Source: Natronolimnobius baerhuensis
GTDB taxonomy: Archaea > Halobacteriota > Halobacteria > Halobacteriales > Natrialbaceae
Direction: 5' to 3'
NCBI RefSeq assembly: GCF_002177135.1
Contig: NZ_MWPH01000002.1
Coordinates: 434,001-498,000 of the forward strand
DNA: 64,000 bases
Position numbers and translations under genes: made by a program. The notes beneath the pieces were generated by a model, which made no database searches, had not been told where the DNA came from, and worked only from the letters and a program-made list of their open reading frames with translations. Below are positions 7,754 through 16,727 of this stretch, in pieces (within the stretch, counting starts at the first letter, position 1; each line of letters begins with the position of its first letter).

Positions 7754-9277
7754 CTACCGAACCGTCGCGAGTACATCCGCAAGAACGTTCCAGACCTGTC
7801 GAACGACGATTTTCACGTCGAGCCAGAACGACTGGCGACGGATGTACTCGAGGTCGTAGCGCAGTTTGGTGTTCGGATCCGTGCTCTTGGCGTCGTGAAT
7901 CTGGGCCAACCCGGTGAGTCCGGGTTTGACGAACCAGCGCTTGCGCCAGGCCGGTGCGTCTTCCTCGAGGAGGACCTCTTCTTCGGTCCAGGCGGCTCGC
8001 GGGCCGACGACGCTCATGTCCCCGACGAAGATCGACCACAGTTGGGGAAGCTCGTCCAGATGCGTCGTGCGGAGAATCGACCCAACACGCGTGATCCGGT
8101 CGTTTTCGTCGTCGTCGGATGGCGTTGCGGACTCGCCTTCGGGAACCATCGAGCGGAACTTGTAGACAGGGAACGTCTCGCCAAAGCCAGCGGTACGGTC
8201 CTGACTATAGAGCACCGGGCCAGGACTGTCGAGTTTGACTGCCGCCGCGAGGACCAGCATGAGCGGCGCAAACACGACCAGTCCAATCGCAGCGAAGGCC
8301 ACGTCGAACACCCGCTTGAACAGGTGATCCAGCGGATCCCACGGTTCGAGGTCGACAGCAACCAGATCGCCGACATCGCCTTTCGAGACGAGGACGCTGT
8401 CTGCGTACTCCCGGTGGACTTTCGCGTCGACGCCGTGTTCGTGGCAGGCATCGAGCGCGCCGAAGAACTCCGCACGGTCAGCACGCTGAAACGCCAGCAC
8501 GACCGTATCGATATCGTGTTCGACGAGCGTATCCTCGAGTCGAGACAGCCCGCCGAGCCGGGAGAGTGACTCGAGGTCAAGTGGTCCGTGGGCGACGTCG
8601 TTGTCGGCCCCGTTGCCGTTCTCGGTCGACGACGCTGGCGGTGTCATCTCGAGGCCACCGTCTGCGCGGATCGAGTCCGTTTCCGACCCGTCGACAGCTG
8701 TCTCGTCGAACATAAATTGGCTGAGCGTCGACGGACAGAGATAGCCAAGAACAGGGGCGTCGATTTCGGGGGCGATGCGCTCGATCTGTGCTAGATCGTC
8801 GCCGACGATCAGCGTTCGCCCGTCGGAGCCAGCAGGCCGTCGTCGAATCCAGACGAACCACGCCGGAATCACGACCGCGAGCAAGCCGACGATCATCGCA
8901 AGCGTCGCTCGAGGGAGGCGATGGGACCACTTGAAGTAGCCCAGTGCAGCGAGTCCTAACCCAGCGACGAACACTCGCTTTTGGGCCATGACGACGGTGT
9001 CGAGGATGCGCCGTGGGCGAGGTTTGTACAGCGGCCACAGTGCAACACCCACCGCGAGAACACTCAACGTGAGTGCCCACAGCAGCGATCCGTTCGTGAG
9101 GACCGTCACCTCGAGGCGATTAAAAAGCGGCACGTACGTCGTAAAGATCGACTGCGAAATCGGGTGGTTGGCGGCGACGACGGTGGCGACGGTGATCCCA
9201 ATGACACCGAGTAACGCGACCACACGATACCGCCAGCCAGTCAGCATTCGTTCCGAGAAAGTGACCGGGAAGGGCAT
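7754..9277 (-). CDS. Polyprenyl-phosphate sugar-1-phosphate transferase (WbaP/WcaJ type)
   Basis: Membrane enzyme that starts a surface polysaccharide or glycan by moving a sugar-1-phosphate onto a polyprenyl phosphate. The N-terminal half has about four helices and a nucleotide-binding-like middle region. The C-terminal bacterial sugar transferase domain is clear: helix and motif KRVFDVAFAAIGLVVF, then SPGPVLYSQDR, KFRSM, ELPQLWSI and KPGLTGLAQI, ending in a helix. I chose the ATG at 9277; a GTG at 9310 or an ATG at 9247 are possible. It converges with the YegP-repeat gene, 8 bp between stops. Specific sugar unknown. Confidence 0.88.
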   Translation of the reverse strand: MPFPVTFSERMLTGWRYRVVALLGVIGITVATVVAANHPISQSIFTTYVPLFNRLEVTVLTNGSLLWALTLSVLAVGVALWPLYKPRPRRILDTVVMAQKRVFVAGLGLAALGYFKWSHRLPRATLAMIVGLLAVVIPAWFVWIRRRPAGSDGRTLIVGDDLAQIERIAPEIDAPVLGYLCPSTLSQFMFDETAVDGSETDSIRADGGLEMTPPASSTENGNGADNDVAHGPLDLESLSRLGGLSRLEDTLVEHDIDTVVLAFQRADRAEFFGALDACHEHGVDAKVHREYADSVLVSKGDVGDLVAVDLEPWDPLDHLFKRVFDVAFAAIGLVVFAPLMLVLAAAVKLDSPGPVLYSQDRTAGFGETFPVYKFRSMVPEGESATPSDDDENDRITRVGSILRTTHLDELPQLWSIFVGDMSVVGPRAAWTEEEVLLEEDAPAWRKRWFVKPGLTGLAQIHDAKSTDPNTKLRYDLEYIRRQSFWLDVKIVVRQVWNVLADVLATVR

Positions 9278-9389
9278 AAACTTGTTGAAGGTATTACTAC
9301 TCCAGCCCACACGTCAGTTTTATCGACAGTTTTCTAAAAAATAATCCACCTCTACAATGATCTCACGCTCGAGAAGGGTATCGAACACT

Positions 9390-9458
9390 TCTCGAAAACA
9401 GACTCAAACAGTCCTCGAAAAGACACTCCAACGGTCCGCAAAACGAGACTCAAACAAT
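9390..9458. repeat. Three degenerate 23-bp tandem repeats
   Basis: Units at 9390-9412, 9413-9435 and 9436-9458 share C-TCGAAAA-GACTCAAACA-T with a few changes. Read on the minus strand they present repeated TTTT tracts just after the universal stress gene, so they may act as its transcription terminator, since haloarchaeal termination uses T tracts. They also lie upstream of the sugar transferase promoter. Confidence 0.55.
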
Positions 9459-9469
9459 CCTCGAGTGAG

Positions 9470-9913
9470 CTATCGAACAATCGTCACTGGGACGCGTGCT
9501 CGCCGAGTCACAGTCTCAGCAACGCTTCCAAGCAGTAATCGGGCGACACCGGAGCGCCCGTGACTGCCCATGACGATCTGGTCGACATCGTGTTCGTCTG
9601 CGTAGGCGACGATAGCTCGTGCCGGCTGTCCAGTCTCGATGGCTGTCTCGAGAGTAGGTGAACAGGACGGATCACACTGTTCCTCGATGCGTTTTCGTGC
9701 CTCTTCACAGAGGGATTCGCCTCGCTCGCGTGCACGAGCCTGGGTCTGTGGGTCGGCGTAGCCACCGCCGCCATAGTCACTTGCAACTCCGTCAGCCGGG
9801 TTGATGACGTGTATCACCGTAATCCGGTCGTTCCCGTGAACGTCTGCTGCATGATCGAGTGCATCCCATGCCTGTGATGAGCCGTCAATTGGGACGAGAA
9901 CGTGTGTTGTCAT
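9470..9913 (-). CDS. Universal stress protein (UspA family)
   Basis: A 147-residue UspA-fold protein. It begins MTTHVLVPIDGSSQA, the usual N-terminal strand, and ends with the ATP-binding signature GSHGRSGVARLLLGS followed by VTIVR. The Gly-x2-Gly-x9-Gly-Ser pattern suggests it binds ATP. An upstream in-frame extension exists but is basic and Arg-rich, unlike the protein, so I start at 9913. Role: cytoplasmic stress protein; partner unknown. Divergent from the gene at 10029. Confidence 0.9.
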   Translation of the reverse strand: MTTHVLVPIDGSSQAWDALDHAADVHGNDRITVIHVINPADGVASDYGGGGYADPQTQARARERGESLCEEARKRIEEQCDPSCSPTLETAIETGQPARAIVAYADEHDVDQIVMGSHGRSGVARLLLGSVAETVTRRARVPVTIVR

Positions 9914-10028
9914 ACTGCAACTACGAACCGAGCGCGCAAAAGTCTCCGCCTCGAGCAGGTTGTCGGCGGAGACATCGTAGCCACAAAAACGCAACGCCCA
10001 AGTGCATCTTCTGTGAGTGCGGAGACGA

Positions 10029-10577
10029 ATGCGCTTCGCCGTTCGACTTGCGGTCGTCATCGTGCTCGCACTCGCACTGTGTGGACTCGCTGTCCACTAC
10101 GGCGCGACGTATGACGAGCAGTGGCCCCACCCCAGCGGCGACCAGTTACAGGCGGAGTACGACGCGTCTGTCGGTGAGCAGGTGCTCCTGTTTGGCACCG
10201 TCCACGAACACGACTCCGAGACCGGACCAACAGTCATCCACGTCACCGATTCCGCGGATACCATTGCGGCCGAACTCGAGGTGACCGGCATCACCGACCC
10301 GGTCGAACCGGGCGGTGTCGTACAAGTCTATGGCGTACTCGAGGCAGATCGAACGATGGACGCTGATCAATTCGTCGTGGTCGACGACGGCCCAACGGCA
10401 ACGACGTACAAACTCATCACGTCCGTTATTGGCGTCATCTTCGCCGTGGGGTATTTCCTCCGATACTGGCGACTGTCGTTGGCCGAACTCGGCTTCGAGC
10501 CTCGGACGCACGTATCGTCGCAGTCAGCGGGCCAGTCGACAGACTCATCGTCGACGGAGGTGACCGACGATGGCTGA
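10029..10577 (+). CDS. Membrane protein with OB-fold-like domain
   Basis: A 182-residue protein: a helix at residues 5-22, an outer or inner domain of about 100 residues with a beta pattern (GEQVLLFGTV, VIHVTD, PGGVVQVYGVLEA, DQFVVVDD) typical of OB folds, then a second helix near 130-150 and a Ser/Thr-rich tail. Conserved type in haloarchaea but I know no function. A GTG at 10017 is an alternative start. Its last 8 bases overlap the next gene, so the two are co-translated. Confidence 0.7.
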   Translation: MRFAVRLAVVIVLALALCGLAVHYGATYDEQWPHPSGDQLQAEYDASVGEQVLLFGTVHEHDSETGPTVIHVTDSADTIAAELEVTGITDPVEPGGVVQVYGVLEADRTMDADQFVVVDDGPTATTYKLITSVIGVIFAVGYFLRYWRLSLAELGFEPRTHVSSQSAGQSTDSSSTEVTDDG

Positions 10578-11076
10578 ACTGCTCTCTCACGTCCTCATCG
10601 CGTACGCCCTCGCAACGATAGTGAGTTGGCGACTCGAGTGGGTGACACGCCGCTGGGTCGCCATCGCGATGATCGGTGCGTTGATCCCCGATGTCAATCG
10701 GATTGGGATGTTCGTCAGTGACGCCACGCTCGAGGCGGTCCTCGGCGTGCCGGTCGGTCTCGATGCGATACATACACTTGGCGGGACGATACTGCTTGCT
10801 GGAATCGGTGCGATGGTGTTGACGACACAGCACCGTCGGGCGTTCGGCGTCCTGCTCGCGGGCGCGCTCTCACATCTGCTCGTGGATGGGGTGAAGGCGT
10901 ACGCTGACGGCGCTGCGGGGGCGTGGCTCTACCCCGTTACGTGGTATCGTCATCCGACACCGAGTCTCTACGTTTCGTCCGATCCGATGGTGCTTGTCGT
11001 CACCGCCCTCGGCGCGCTCGTAGTCGCCGCATGTGACTATGTTCTGCGAGAGCGTGGCGCAGTCACCCAACCCTGA
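10570..11076 (+). CDS. Integral membrane protein, YdjM/DUF457-like metal-dependent hydrolase
   Basis: A 168-residue membrane protein with about four helices. LLSHVLIAYALA near the start and GALIPDVNRIG near residue 37, with LLVDGVKA near residue 99, give the His and Asp pattern of the membrane-bound metal-dependent hydrolase family (YdjM/DUF457). The start ATG lies inside the upstream gene (8-bp overlap), so they form a two-gene unit. Activity in this family is not well defined. Confidence 0.7.
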   Translation: MAELLSHVLIAYALATIVSWRLEWVTRRWVAIAMIGALIPDVNRIGMFVSDATLEAVLGVPVGLDAIHTLGGTILLAGIGAMVLTTQHRRAFGVLLAGALSHLLVDGVKAYADGAAGAWLYPVTWYRHPTPSLYVSSDPMVLVVTALGALVVAACDYVLRERGAVTQP

Positions 11077-11151
11077 CTATCTGTCTCACTTGGAGTCGAT
11101 ACGTTTTGCCGCTTTACCAAGCCGCTTGCCCCGGACAAGTGAGATGGGAAT

Positions 11152-11898
11152 ATGGGAACGCAGGTCACTGTCTGGAACGAATTCGTCCACGAACAGGAAA
11201 ACGACACCGTCGCAGACCTCTACCCCGATGGGATTCATGCGACCATCGCGGAGGCACTCGAGGACCACGGCTTCGACACCCAAACCGCGACGCTCCAAGA
11301 GCCTGAACACGGCCTGACCGAGGACGTCCTCGCAGAGACGGACGTGCTCACCTGGTGGGGCCACACCGCCCACGACGAGGTCGACGACGAAATCGTCGAG
11401 CGGGTCAAAGACCACGTCCTCGAGGGAATGGGCCTGCTCGTCCTCCATTCGGGACACTTCTCGAAGATATTCAGAGAACTGATGGGCACCACCTGCGGGC
11501 TCAAATGGCGCGAAGCTGCCGAGCGCGAGCGTCTCTGGGTTGTCGAACCAAGCCACCCAATCGCCGACGGCATCGACGAGTACATCCAACTCGAGGAAGC
11601 CGAGATGTACGGCGAACACTTCGATATTCCACAGCCCGAAACGCTCGTCTTTAATTCGTGGTTCGAAGGCGGCGAAGTGTTCCGTTCGGGCTGTTGTTAC
11701 CGCCGCGGCAGTGGGAAAATCTTCTATTTCCGACCGGGCCACGAGACCTATCCCGTCTATCACAACGACGAGATTCAACAGGTACTGGCAAACGCCGTCG
11801 AGTGGGCCACTCCGAACGCGGACCTCTCGGAGCCAGTTCGGGGCAATCACGAGCCACTCGAGGAGATCGACACGAGCGACGACCGAACGGTTCACTAA
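11152..11898 (+). CDS. ThuA domain protein (trehalose utilisation type)
   Basis: A 248-residue ThuA-like protein with a glutamine-amidotransferase-like fold. Visible motifs: VTVWNEF at the first strand, [14 protein letters not shown], the turn [14 protein letters not shown], and [20 protein letters not shown], all regular in ThuA proteins, which occur with sugar dehydrogenases. Bacterial ThuA takes part in breakdown of trehalose or related disaccharides; here no sugar gene is adjacent except an aldo/keto reductase on the other strand. Cytoplasmic. Substrate not known. Confidence 0.85.
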   Translation: MGTQVTVWNEFVHEQENDTVADLYPDGIHATIAEALEDHGFDTQTATLQEPEHGLTEDVLAETDVLTWWGHTAHDEVDDEIVERVKDHVLEGMGLLVLHSGHFSKIFRELMGTTCGLKWREAAERERLWVVEPSHPIADGIDEYIQLEEAEMYGEHFDIPQPETLVFNSWFEGGEVFRSGCCYRRGSGKIFYFRPGHETYPVYHNDEIQQVLANAVEWATPNADLSEPVRGNHEPLEEIDTSDDRTVH

Positions 11899-11931
11899 CG
11901 CAACTCCAGCGCGAGTGCGACCGTCGTCCCC

Positions 11932-12780
11932 TTACTGCGGGATTCCCCACACGTCGCTGTTCCAGTCGCGTGCAGGCGTGTCGTACACCGGTTCGTTGCG
12001 GTCGCGGTCGTCCAGTCGCTGGCGATCTTCGTCCGTGAGTTCCCAGTCGAACAGATCGATATTCGCCTCGATGTGGTCGGGTGTCGTCGACCGCGGGAGG
12101 ACAACGACATCGCGCTCGATGGCCCACCGGAGAGCGATCTGTGCGGGCGATTTCTCGTACTCCTCGGCCAGTTCCTGGATGACCTCGTCCTCAAAGACGT
12201 CCGTTCGGCCAAGCGGCGCTGCGGCCTCGAGCACGGTGTCCGTTTCCTCGCAGTACTCAACGAGGTCGGGGCGCTGGAACCACGGATGGAACTCGATCTG
12301 ATTGACCGCAATCGGGACGTCAGAGACGTGCTGGGCCGCGCTCAACTGGTAGGCGCTGAAGTTCGAGACGCCGATGTTACGGACGAGTCCCTCCTCGTGG
12401 AGTGTCTCCATCGCGTGCAGCGTCTCGCGAACCGAAATCGCGGGGTTGGGCCAGTGGATCAAGTACAGGTCGAGGTAGTCCGTCCCCAACTTCTCGAGAC
12501 TTGCCTTACAGGAGGCGATCACGTCGTCGTAGTGGAGGTTCTTCGCGAGCACCTTCGACGTGAGAAAGAGCTCATCGCGGTCGACGTCGGCCTCGGCGAG
12601 CGCCTCGCCAATTTCGGCTTCGTTCATGTACCCCTCCGCCGTGTCAATGTGCGTATAGCCAGCCTCGAGTGCGGCCTGGACGGACTCGCGGACGGTCTCG
12701 CCCTCGAGTTCCCACGTTCCAAAGCCGATCATCGGCAGTTCGTCGCCACTCGGCAGCGTCTGTGTTGGGACTGTCATCAC
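11932..12780 (-). CDS. Aldo/keto reductase
   Basis: A 282-residue NADPH-dependent aldo/keto reductase (AKR5-like). The TIM-barrel signatures are present: GYTHIDTAEGYMNEAEIG with the catalytic Asp and Tyr, LTSKVL with the catalytic Lys, LDLYLIHWPNP with the catalytic His, and VLPRSTTPDHIEANIDLFDWELTDED at the cofactor end. It reduces aldehydes or sugar ketones. Starts at the first Met; a second Met follows directly. Cytoplasmic single gene. Confidence 0.92.
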   Translation of the reverse strand: MMTVPTQTLPSGDELPMIGFGTWELEGETVRESVQAALEAGYTHIDTAEGYMNEAEIGEALAEADVDRDELFLTSKVLAKNLHYDDVIASCKASLEKLGTDYLDLYLIHWPNPAISVRETLHAMETLHEEGLVRNIGVSNFSAYQLSAAQHVSDVPIAVNQIEFHPWFQRPDLVEYCEETDTVLEAAAPLGRTDVFEDEVIQELAEEYEKSPAQIALRWAIERDVVVLPRSTTPDHIEANIDLFDWELTDEDRQRLDDRDRNEPVYDTPARDWNSDVWGIPQ

Positions 12781-12858
12781 GTCCTAGGTCTCACGACGAA
12801 CTCAATAATGGTGCTGATCGAGGCAGTCACACAGGCGAACCGCTGCAGACACTCGCGA

Positions 12859-13932
12859 TTATCGAAGCGTCTCTGCGAGGAACGTTCCGATTGCGTCCGG
12901 TCCCGCCGGCGGTCGCTCCCCGAGCATGGTCTCCGTCGATTCGCCCTCCTCGAGGTGAGCCATTGCCCTGACCGTTTGGGCAGGCCTGGGATCCGACTCG
13001 AGGACGGACATCGCCGTTCGTTCGGAGTCAGCACCCCAGACGTGGCCGAGTTCCAGCAGTTCATAATACGTCGCGTCGACGTGGGCTGCGGTCAACTCCT
13101 CGAACAACCCGTCGCTCTGCTCGACGTCGACAACCTGGTCCGTACGGCCGTGCATGAGGAGAAACGGTGGGTCATCCGGCGTCACGTAGGTAACAGGACT
13201 CGCTCGCCGGGCCTTGTCCTGGTTCTCCGAGAGCGGACCGCCGAGCAGGAAGGACTCGAGCGAACTCTTGTGGCCCGGCAGTTTCTGGAGGTCGTGAATC
13301 CCATACCAGTCGACGACCGCCTGCACAACGCCGGACTCGTCAGGTGCGACCGCTTTCACAACCGCATCGGCCGGATATGCGTCCCCAGCGATATCGGTCA
13401 CGTCGTCGACGACGCCGGCAAGCGCGGCTAGGTGGCCGCCTGCAGATGCGCCCCACGTTGCGACCCGATCCTCGTCGAAGCCGTACTCGTCAGCGTTCGC
13501 TCGGAGCCACCTGATCGCGGCCTTGACGTCCACGATCTGATCGGGGAAGACTCCTCTCGGTGTCTGATTGTCGGGGTCGACGTCGAACGGCAGGGTGACG
13601 TCGTCCGGGACTGTTGCTAACCGGTAGCTCACGCTTGCTATCGCACAGTCCCACTCCGCTGCGAACCGCTCGAGGTCGGGTGCGTTCTTCCGGGTCTCGA
13701 AGACCCAGCCACCGCCATGGATGTAGACGACAAGCGGTGTTAGCCCGTCGGTCTCGGGGACGTAAAGGTCGAGTTTCAACTCGCCGGCGTCGCGTTCGGC
13801 GTACGTGACGTCCTCGTACGCGGCTATCGATGCCGACTCAATCGCGGGGGACTCACCGCCGTCGGTTCGTTTTTCGCTCACCAGTGACTGCATACTGTCG
13901 TCGCTCGTATTCGACTCCGAACAACCAGTCAT
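12859..13932 (-). CDS. Alpha/beta hydrolase, HSL/BD-FAE-type esterase
   Basis: About 357 residues. The oxyanion-hole motif HGGGW and nucleophile elbow GASAGG identify the hormone-sensitive-lipase/esterase branch; the catalytic His is probably in LELGHVWG near residue 300. It hydrolyses short-chain esters. The first 35 residues are polar and poorly conserved in type. There is no true signal peptide or lipobox, so it should be cytoplasmic. The ATG at 13932 follows a TATA-like GTTTAGG at about 30 bp; a TTG at 13944 is the alternative. Confidence 0.87.
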   Translation of the reverse strand: MTGCSESNTSDDSMQSLVSEKRTDGGESPAIESASIAAYEDVTYAERDAGELKLDLYVPETDGLTPLVVYIHGGGWVFETRKNAPDLERFAAEWDCAIASVSYRLATVPDDVTLPFDVDPDNQTPRGVFPDQIVDVKAAIRWLRANADEYGFDEDRVATWGASAGGHLAALAGVVDDVTDIAGDAYPADAVVKAVAPDESGVVQAVVDWYGIHDLQKLPGHKSSLESFLLGGPLSENQDKARRASPVTYVTPDDPPFLLMHGRTDQVVDVEQSDGLFEELTAAHVDATYYELLELGHVWGADSERTAMSVLESDPRPAQTVRAMAHLEEGESTETMLGERPPAGPDAIGTFLAETLR

Positions 13933-14068
13933 TGAGCGGTCCAATCGCTCCGGTTGCGCCTAAACATTCCGTCTCGGTACTGACTTCCGGTTTTCGGCCG
14001 TCAGAACGCACCGCTCGTGAGGCGATTACGTTCTCGAGCGAAAAAATCGGCCCCGTCGCCGATGGAGA

Positions 14069-14860
14069 TTAGAACGGGAACAGCGAGTCGGCCTCGAGAT
14101 CGCGCTCGATGAGTTCGATTTCGTGGCCGTCCTGATCCGTTGTGAAGGCGTACATGTTGTCGTTGCTCTCGGGGTCGCGGTAGTCGTCGGCCTCGCGGGT
14201 CATGAGCTGGTCCCAGTCGTCTGCGAGGTCGTCGACGCGGACACAGAGGTGTCCCCAGGCGTCGCCCATGTCGTAACTGCGGCCGTCATAGTTGTAGGTG
14301 AGTTCGACCGACATCGCCTCCTCGGCGGCATCGGTAGGTTCCATGAAGTAGTTCGCGAAGGAGTCTGCCTCCCAGCGGCCGACCTCGTCGTAACCGAATT
14401 TGCGCGTCCAGAAGCCGATGGCCTCGTCGGCGTCTTCGACGCGGATCATCGTGTGATCGATACTCCAGAGCGCGCCGACGTCGCGTTTGACAATCTCGAT
14501 CTCGTGGCCGTCAGGATCTGTGACGAACGCGTAGTTGTAGTCACAGGATTCGGGATCGCGGTAGTCCTCGACGCCTTCGTCCATCAACTGCTCGTAGTGC
14601 TCCTCGAGTTCACCGTCGGGAACGCGAACGGCGATGTGGCCCCAGGCGTCGCCGACCTCGAGGTCGTCTGCGCCCTCGTTGTGGGTCAACTCGAGCAGTG
14701 CGCCGTCCTCGTGCATGTCTTCGGGACCGAGGTAGACGATGGTGAACCCGTCGCCCTCGTGGCGGTCTTTTTCTTCGTACTCGAGGTGGGTCTGATACCA
14801 GTCGAGCGATTCCTCAAGGTCCGAGACGCGGAGCATCGTGTGGTCGAGCGTGCCCTCCAT
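14069..14860 (-). CDS. Tandem glyoxalase/VOC domain protein
   Basis: A 263-residue protein of two fused vicinal-oxygen-chelate domains. Each half begins with IDHTMIRV or LDHTMLRV, has ELTHN or ELTYNYD in the middle, and ends with DPDGHEIEIV or DQDGHEIELI, giving paired His and Glu metal ligands. This matches lactoylglutathione lyase-like glyoxalase I and would handle a thiol adduct of methylglyoxal, or a relative. Start chosen at MEGTLDHTM; an ATG 27 bp upstream adds nine poorly matching residues. Confidence 0.9.
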   Translation of the reverse strand: MEGTLDHTMLRVSDLEESLDWYQTHLEYEEKDRHEGDGFTIVYLGPEDMHEDGALLELTHNEGADDLEVGDAWGHIAVRVPDGELEEHYEQLMDEGVEDYRDPESCDYNYAFVTDPDGHEIEIVKRDVGALWSIDHTMIRVEDADEAIGFWTRKFGYDEVGRWEADSFANYFMEPTDAAEEAMSVELTYNYDGRSYDMGDAWGHLCVRVDDLADDWDQLMTREADDYRDPESNDNMYAFTTDQDGHEIELIERDLEADSLFPF

Positions 14861-14908
14861 ACGCAAATCTACGCCCGGAAATCTCAAAAGCGTGGCGAAG
14901 GCGGCGGT

Positions 14909-16588
14909 CTACTCACGTTCGCGGGGCTGTTCGTGATCCGTTGTCTCCGCTATCGGTTCGACACCCCGGCGGGCGGCATCGGCACTCGAGAGGCCATAGA
15001 CGAGTCCGACGAGCAAGATAACGCCGAGTGGGAGATAGATTGCCGGTGGAACGTCGAGATAGCCAAAGAGCGCGTAGCAGATGACGACGACGAGTAAGAC
15101 AGTGCTCGCGTAGTACAGCTGTGTGCGGATGTGATCGATGAGGTCTGCGCCGGTAAAGGTCGATGAAAGCACAGACGTATCCGAGATCGGTGACGTGTGA
15201 TCGCCGAAGATTGCACCGGAGAAGACGGCTCCAATAATCACAGGCATGAGATCAAACGCGCCCGTAATGTCGTAGGCAACCGTAATCGCGATTGGCGTTA
15301 CGATTCCCATTGTCGCCCATGACGAGCCCATCGTGAACGCGACGAACGCCGCGACGAACAACACGACAATCGGTAAGAGTGCCGGCGAAACGACGCCCTC
15401 CGCTGCGGCAGCGACGTAGTCGCCAGTTCCAAGGTCCTCAGCAACAGCGCTGATCGACCACGCGAGCACGAGCACCGTCACTGCGGTGAGCATGATCGAG
15501 AAGCCGTCGAGAACCGTATCCACACTGTCTCCGATATCGAACAGATCGTAGGCGAGTCCAATCACGATTGCCGTGACTACCATCGCGAACGACCCCCAGA
15601 CGAGCGCAGCCGCGAAGTCACTCGCACCGACGATGTCGACCAACACCTGCACCGTTCCGGCGTCGCTCATCGCCGCCTCGAGCGAAGTCGTTGCTCCAGC
15701 CTCGTCCTGTTCAATTACCCACTCCTGATAGCCAGTCCAGAACGCCCCTATCAGGGTCACGACGATCAGGACGACAATCGGCGCGAAGAAGGTCCGGAGC
15801 ATCGGTTTCGTCTCGATTGGCTCGCCGAGGTCCGCTTCGACTTCCTGTAACGGATTCGCGTCCTCGCGCGTCACGTTCCCCGTCCGCCTCGAGCGGCGTT
15901 CGGCCGTGAGCATCTCGCCGTAATCACGCCTCGAAAGGACGATAATGCCGACCATCACGATGGCGAGCAGCGAGTAGATGTTAAAGGGAATCGAACCGAC
16001 GAACGTCTCGAACGCGCCCGGCGTGTCGGCCGCCGCGACGTCGTAGTCCTCGTGCTCAACGAGACTCGCATAGCCCTCGTCGATCATCGACAACTGGAAC
16101 GCAACCCAACTCGAGAGGCCGAGCGTGGCGACGGGGGCGGCCGTCGAGTCGACGATGTAAGAGAGCTTTTCTCGAGAGATACGCAGTTGGTCGGAGATTT
16201 CCCGCATCGTCGAGCCAACGATGGCCGTGTTTGCGTAGTCGTCGAAAAAGAGGAGGATGCCAAGTACCCAGGTTGCAAGCCCGACCGCCCGCGCTGAGGC
16301 GAGTCGGGTGGTCGCCCAGTTTCGAACGGCCGTTGCACCGCCGAGTCGCCAGATGAGCGCCACGCCAGAGCCGAGCAACAGCGTAAAGACGAGGATGTTC
16401 GCGTGGAACACGTCGCCGATGGATTCCGTAATCCAGCCAAAGGTCTGCCCGATGCCGATGCTTCCAGTCGCGATGACACCGCCGGACCAGATGCCGAGAA
16501 ACAACGAGAGGATCGGTCGCCGAGTCACTATCGCGAGCACGATTGCAAGGAGCGGCGGGACCAGCGAGAGTGCCCCAAACTCAGACAT
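14909..16588 (-). CDS. nhaC: Na+/H+ antiporter, NhaC family
   Basis: A 559-residue integral membrane protein of about 12 helices. It keeps NhaC-family marks: PPLLAIVLAIVTRRPILSLF at the start, ILLFFDDYANTAIVG, YIVDSTAAPVATLGLSSW and GDHTSPISDTSVLSS. The acidic FFDDY and the DST segment are the ion path. It expels Na+ in exchange for H+, or imports a small acid in related members. A long acidic loop near residues 225-265 is typical for halophiles. Single gene with convergent downstream glyoxalase on the same strand (48 bp gap). Confidence 0.9.
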   Translation of the reverse strand: MSEFGALSLVPPLLAIVLAIVTRRPILSLFLGIWSGGVIATGSIGIGQTFGWITESIGDVFHANILVFTLLLGSGVALIWRLGGATAVRNWATTRLASARAVGLATWVLGILLFFDDYANTAIVGSTMREISDQLRISREKLSYIVDSTAAPVATLGLSSWVAFQLSMIDEGYASLVEHEDYDVAAADTPGAFETFVGSIPFNIYSLLAIVMVGIIVLSRRDYGEMLTAERRSRRTGNVTREDANPLQEVEADLGEPIETKPMLRTFFAPIVVLIVVTLIGAFWTGYQEWVIEQDEAGATTSLEAAMSDAGTVQVLVDIVGASDFAAALVWGSFAMVVTAIVIGLAYDLFDIGDSVDTVLDGFSIMLTAVTVLVLAWSISAVAEDLGTGDYVAAAAEGVVSPALLPIVVLFVAAFVAFTMGSSWATMGIVTPIAITVAYDITGAFDLMPVIIGAVFSGAIFGDHTSPISDTSVLSSTFTGADLIDHIRTQLYYASTVLLVVVICYALFGYLDVPPAIYLPLGVILLVGLVYGLSSADAARRGVEPIAETTDHEQPRERE

Positions 16589-16727
16589 ACCGAAGACTAC
16601 ATCGAAGCATCAGATAATGCTATCAATTCACACGGGTTGGGGACCGTCACAGTCGACGATGTGTAGTCGCAGGTTCCAGTACGTCCGAGCGTGGACGAAC
16701 AACGGACGGACAACGGACGAATCAGCG

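Noticed and set aside
9914-10060. Longer start (10060) for the universal stress protein
   Set aside because: The extra 49 residues are basic and overlap the divergent promoter region; UspA proteins begin at MTTHVLVPID.
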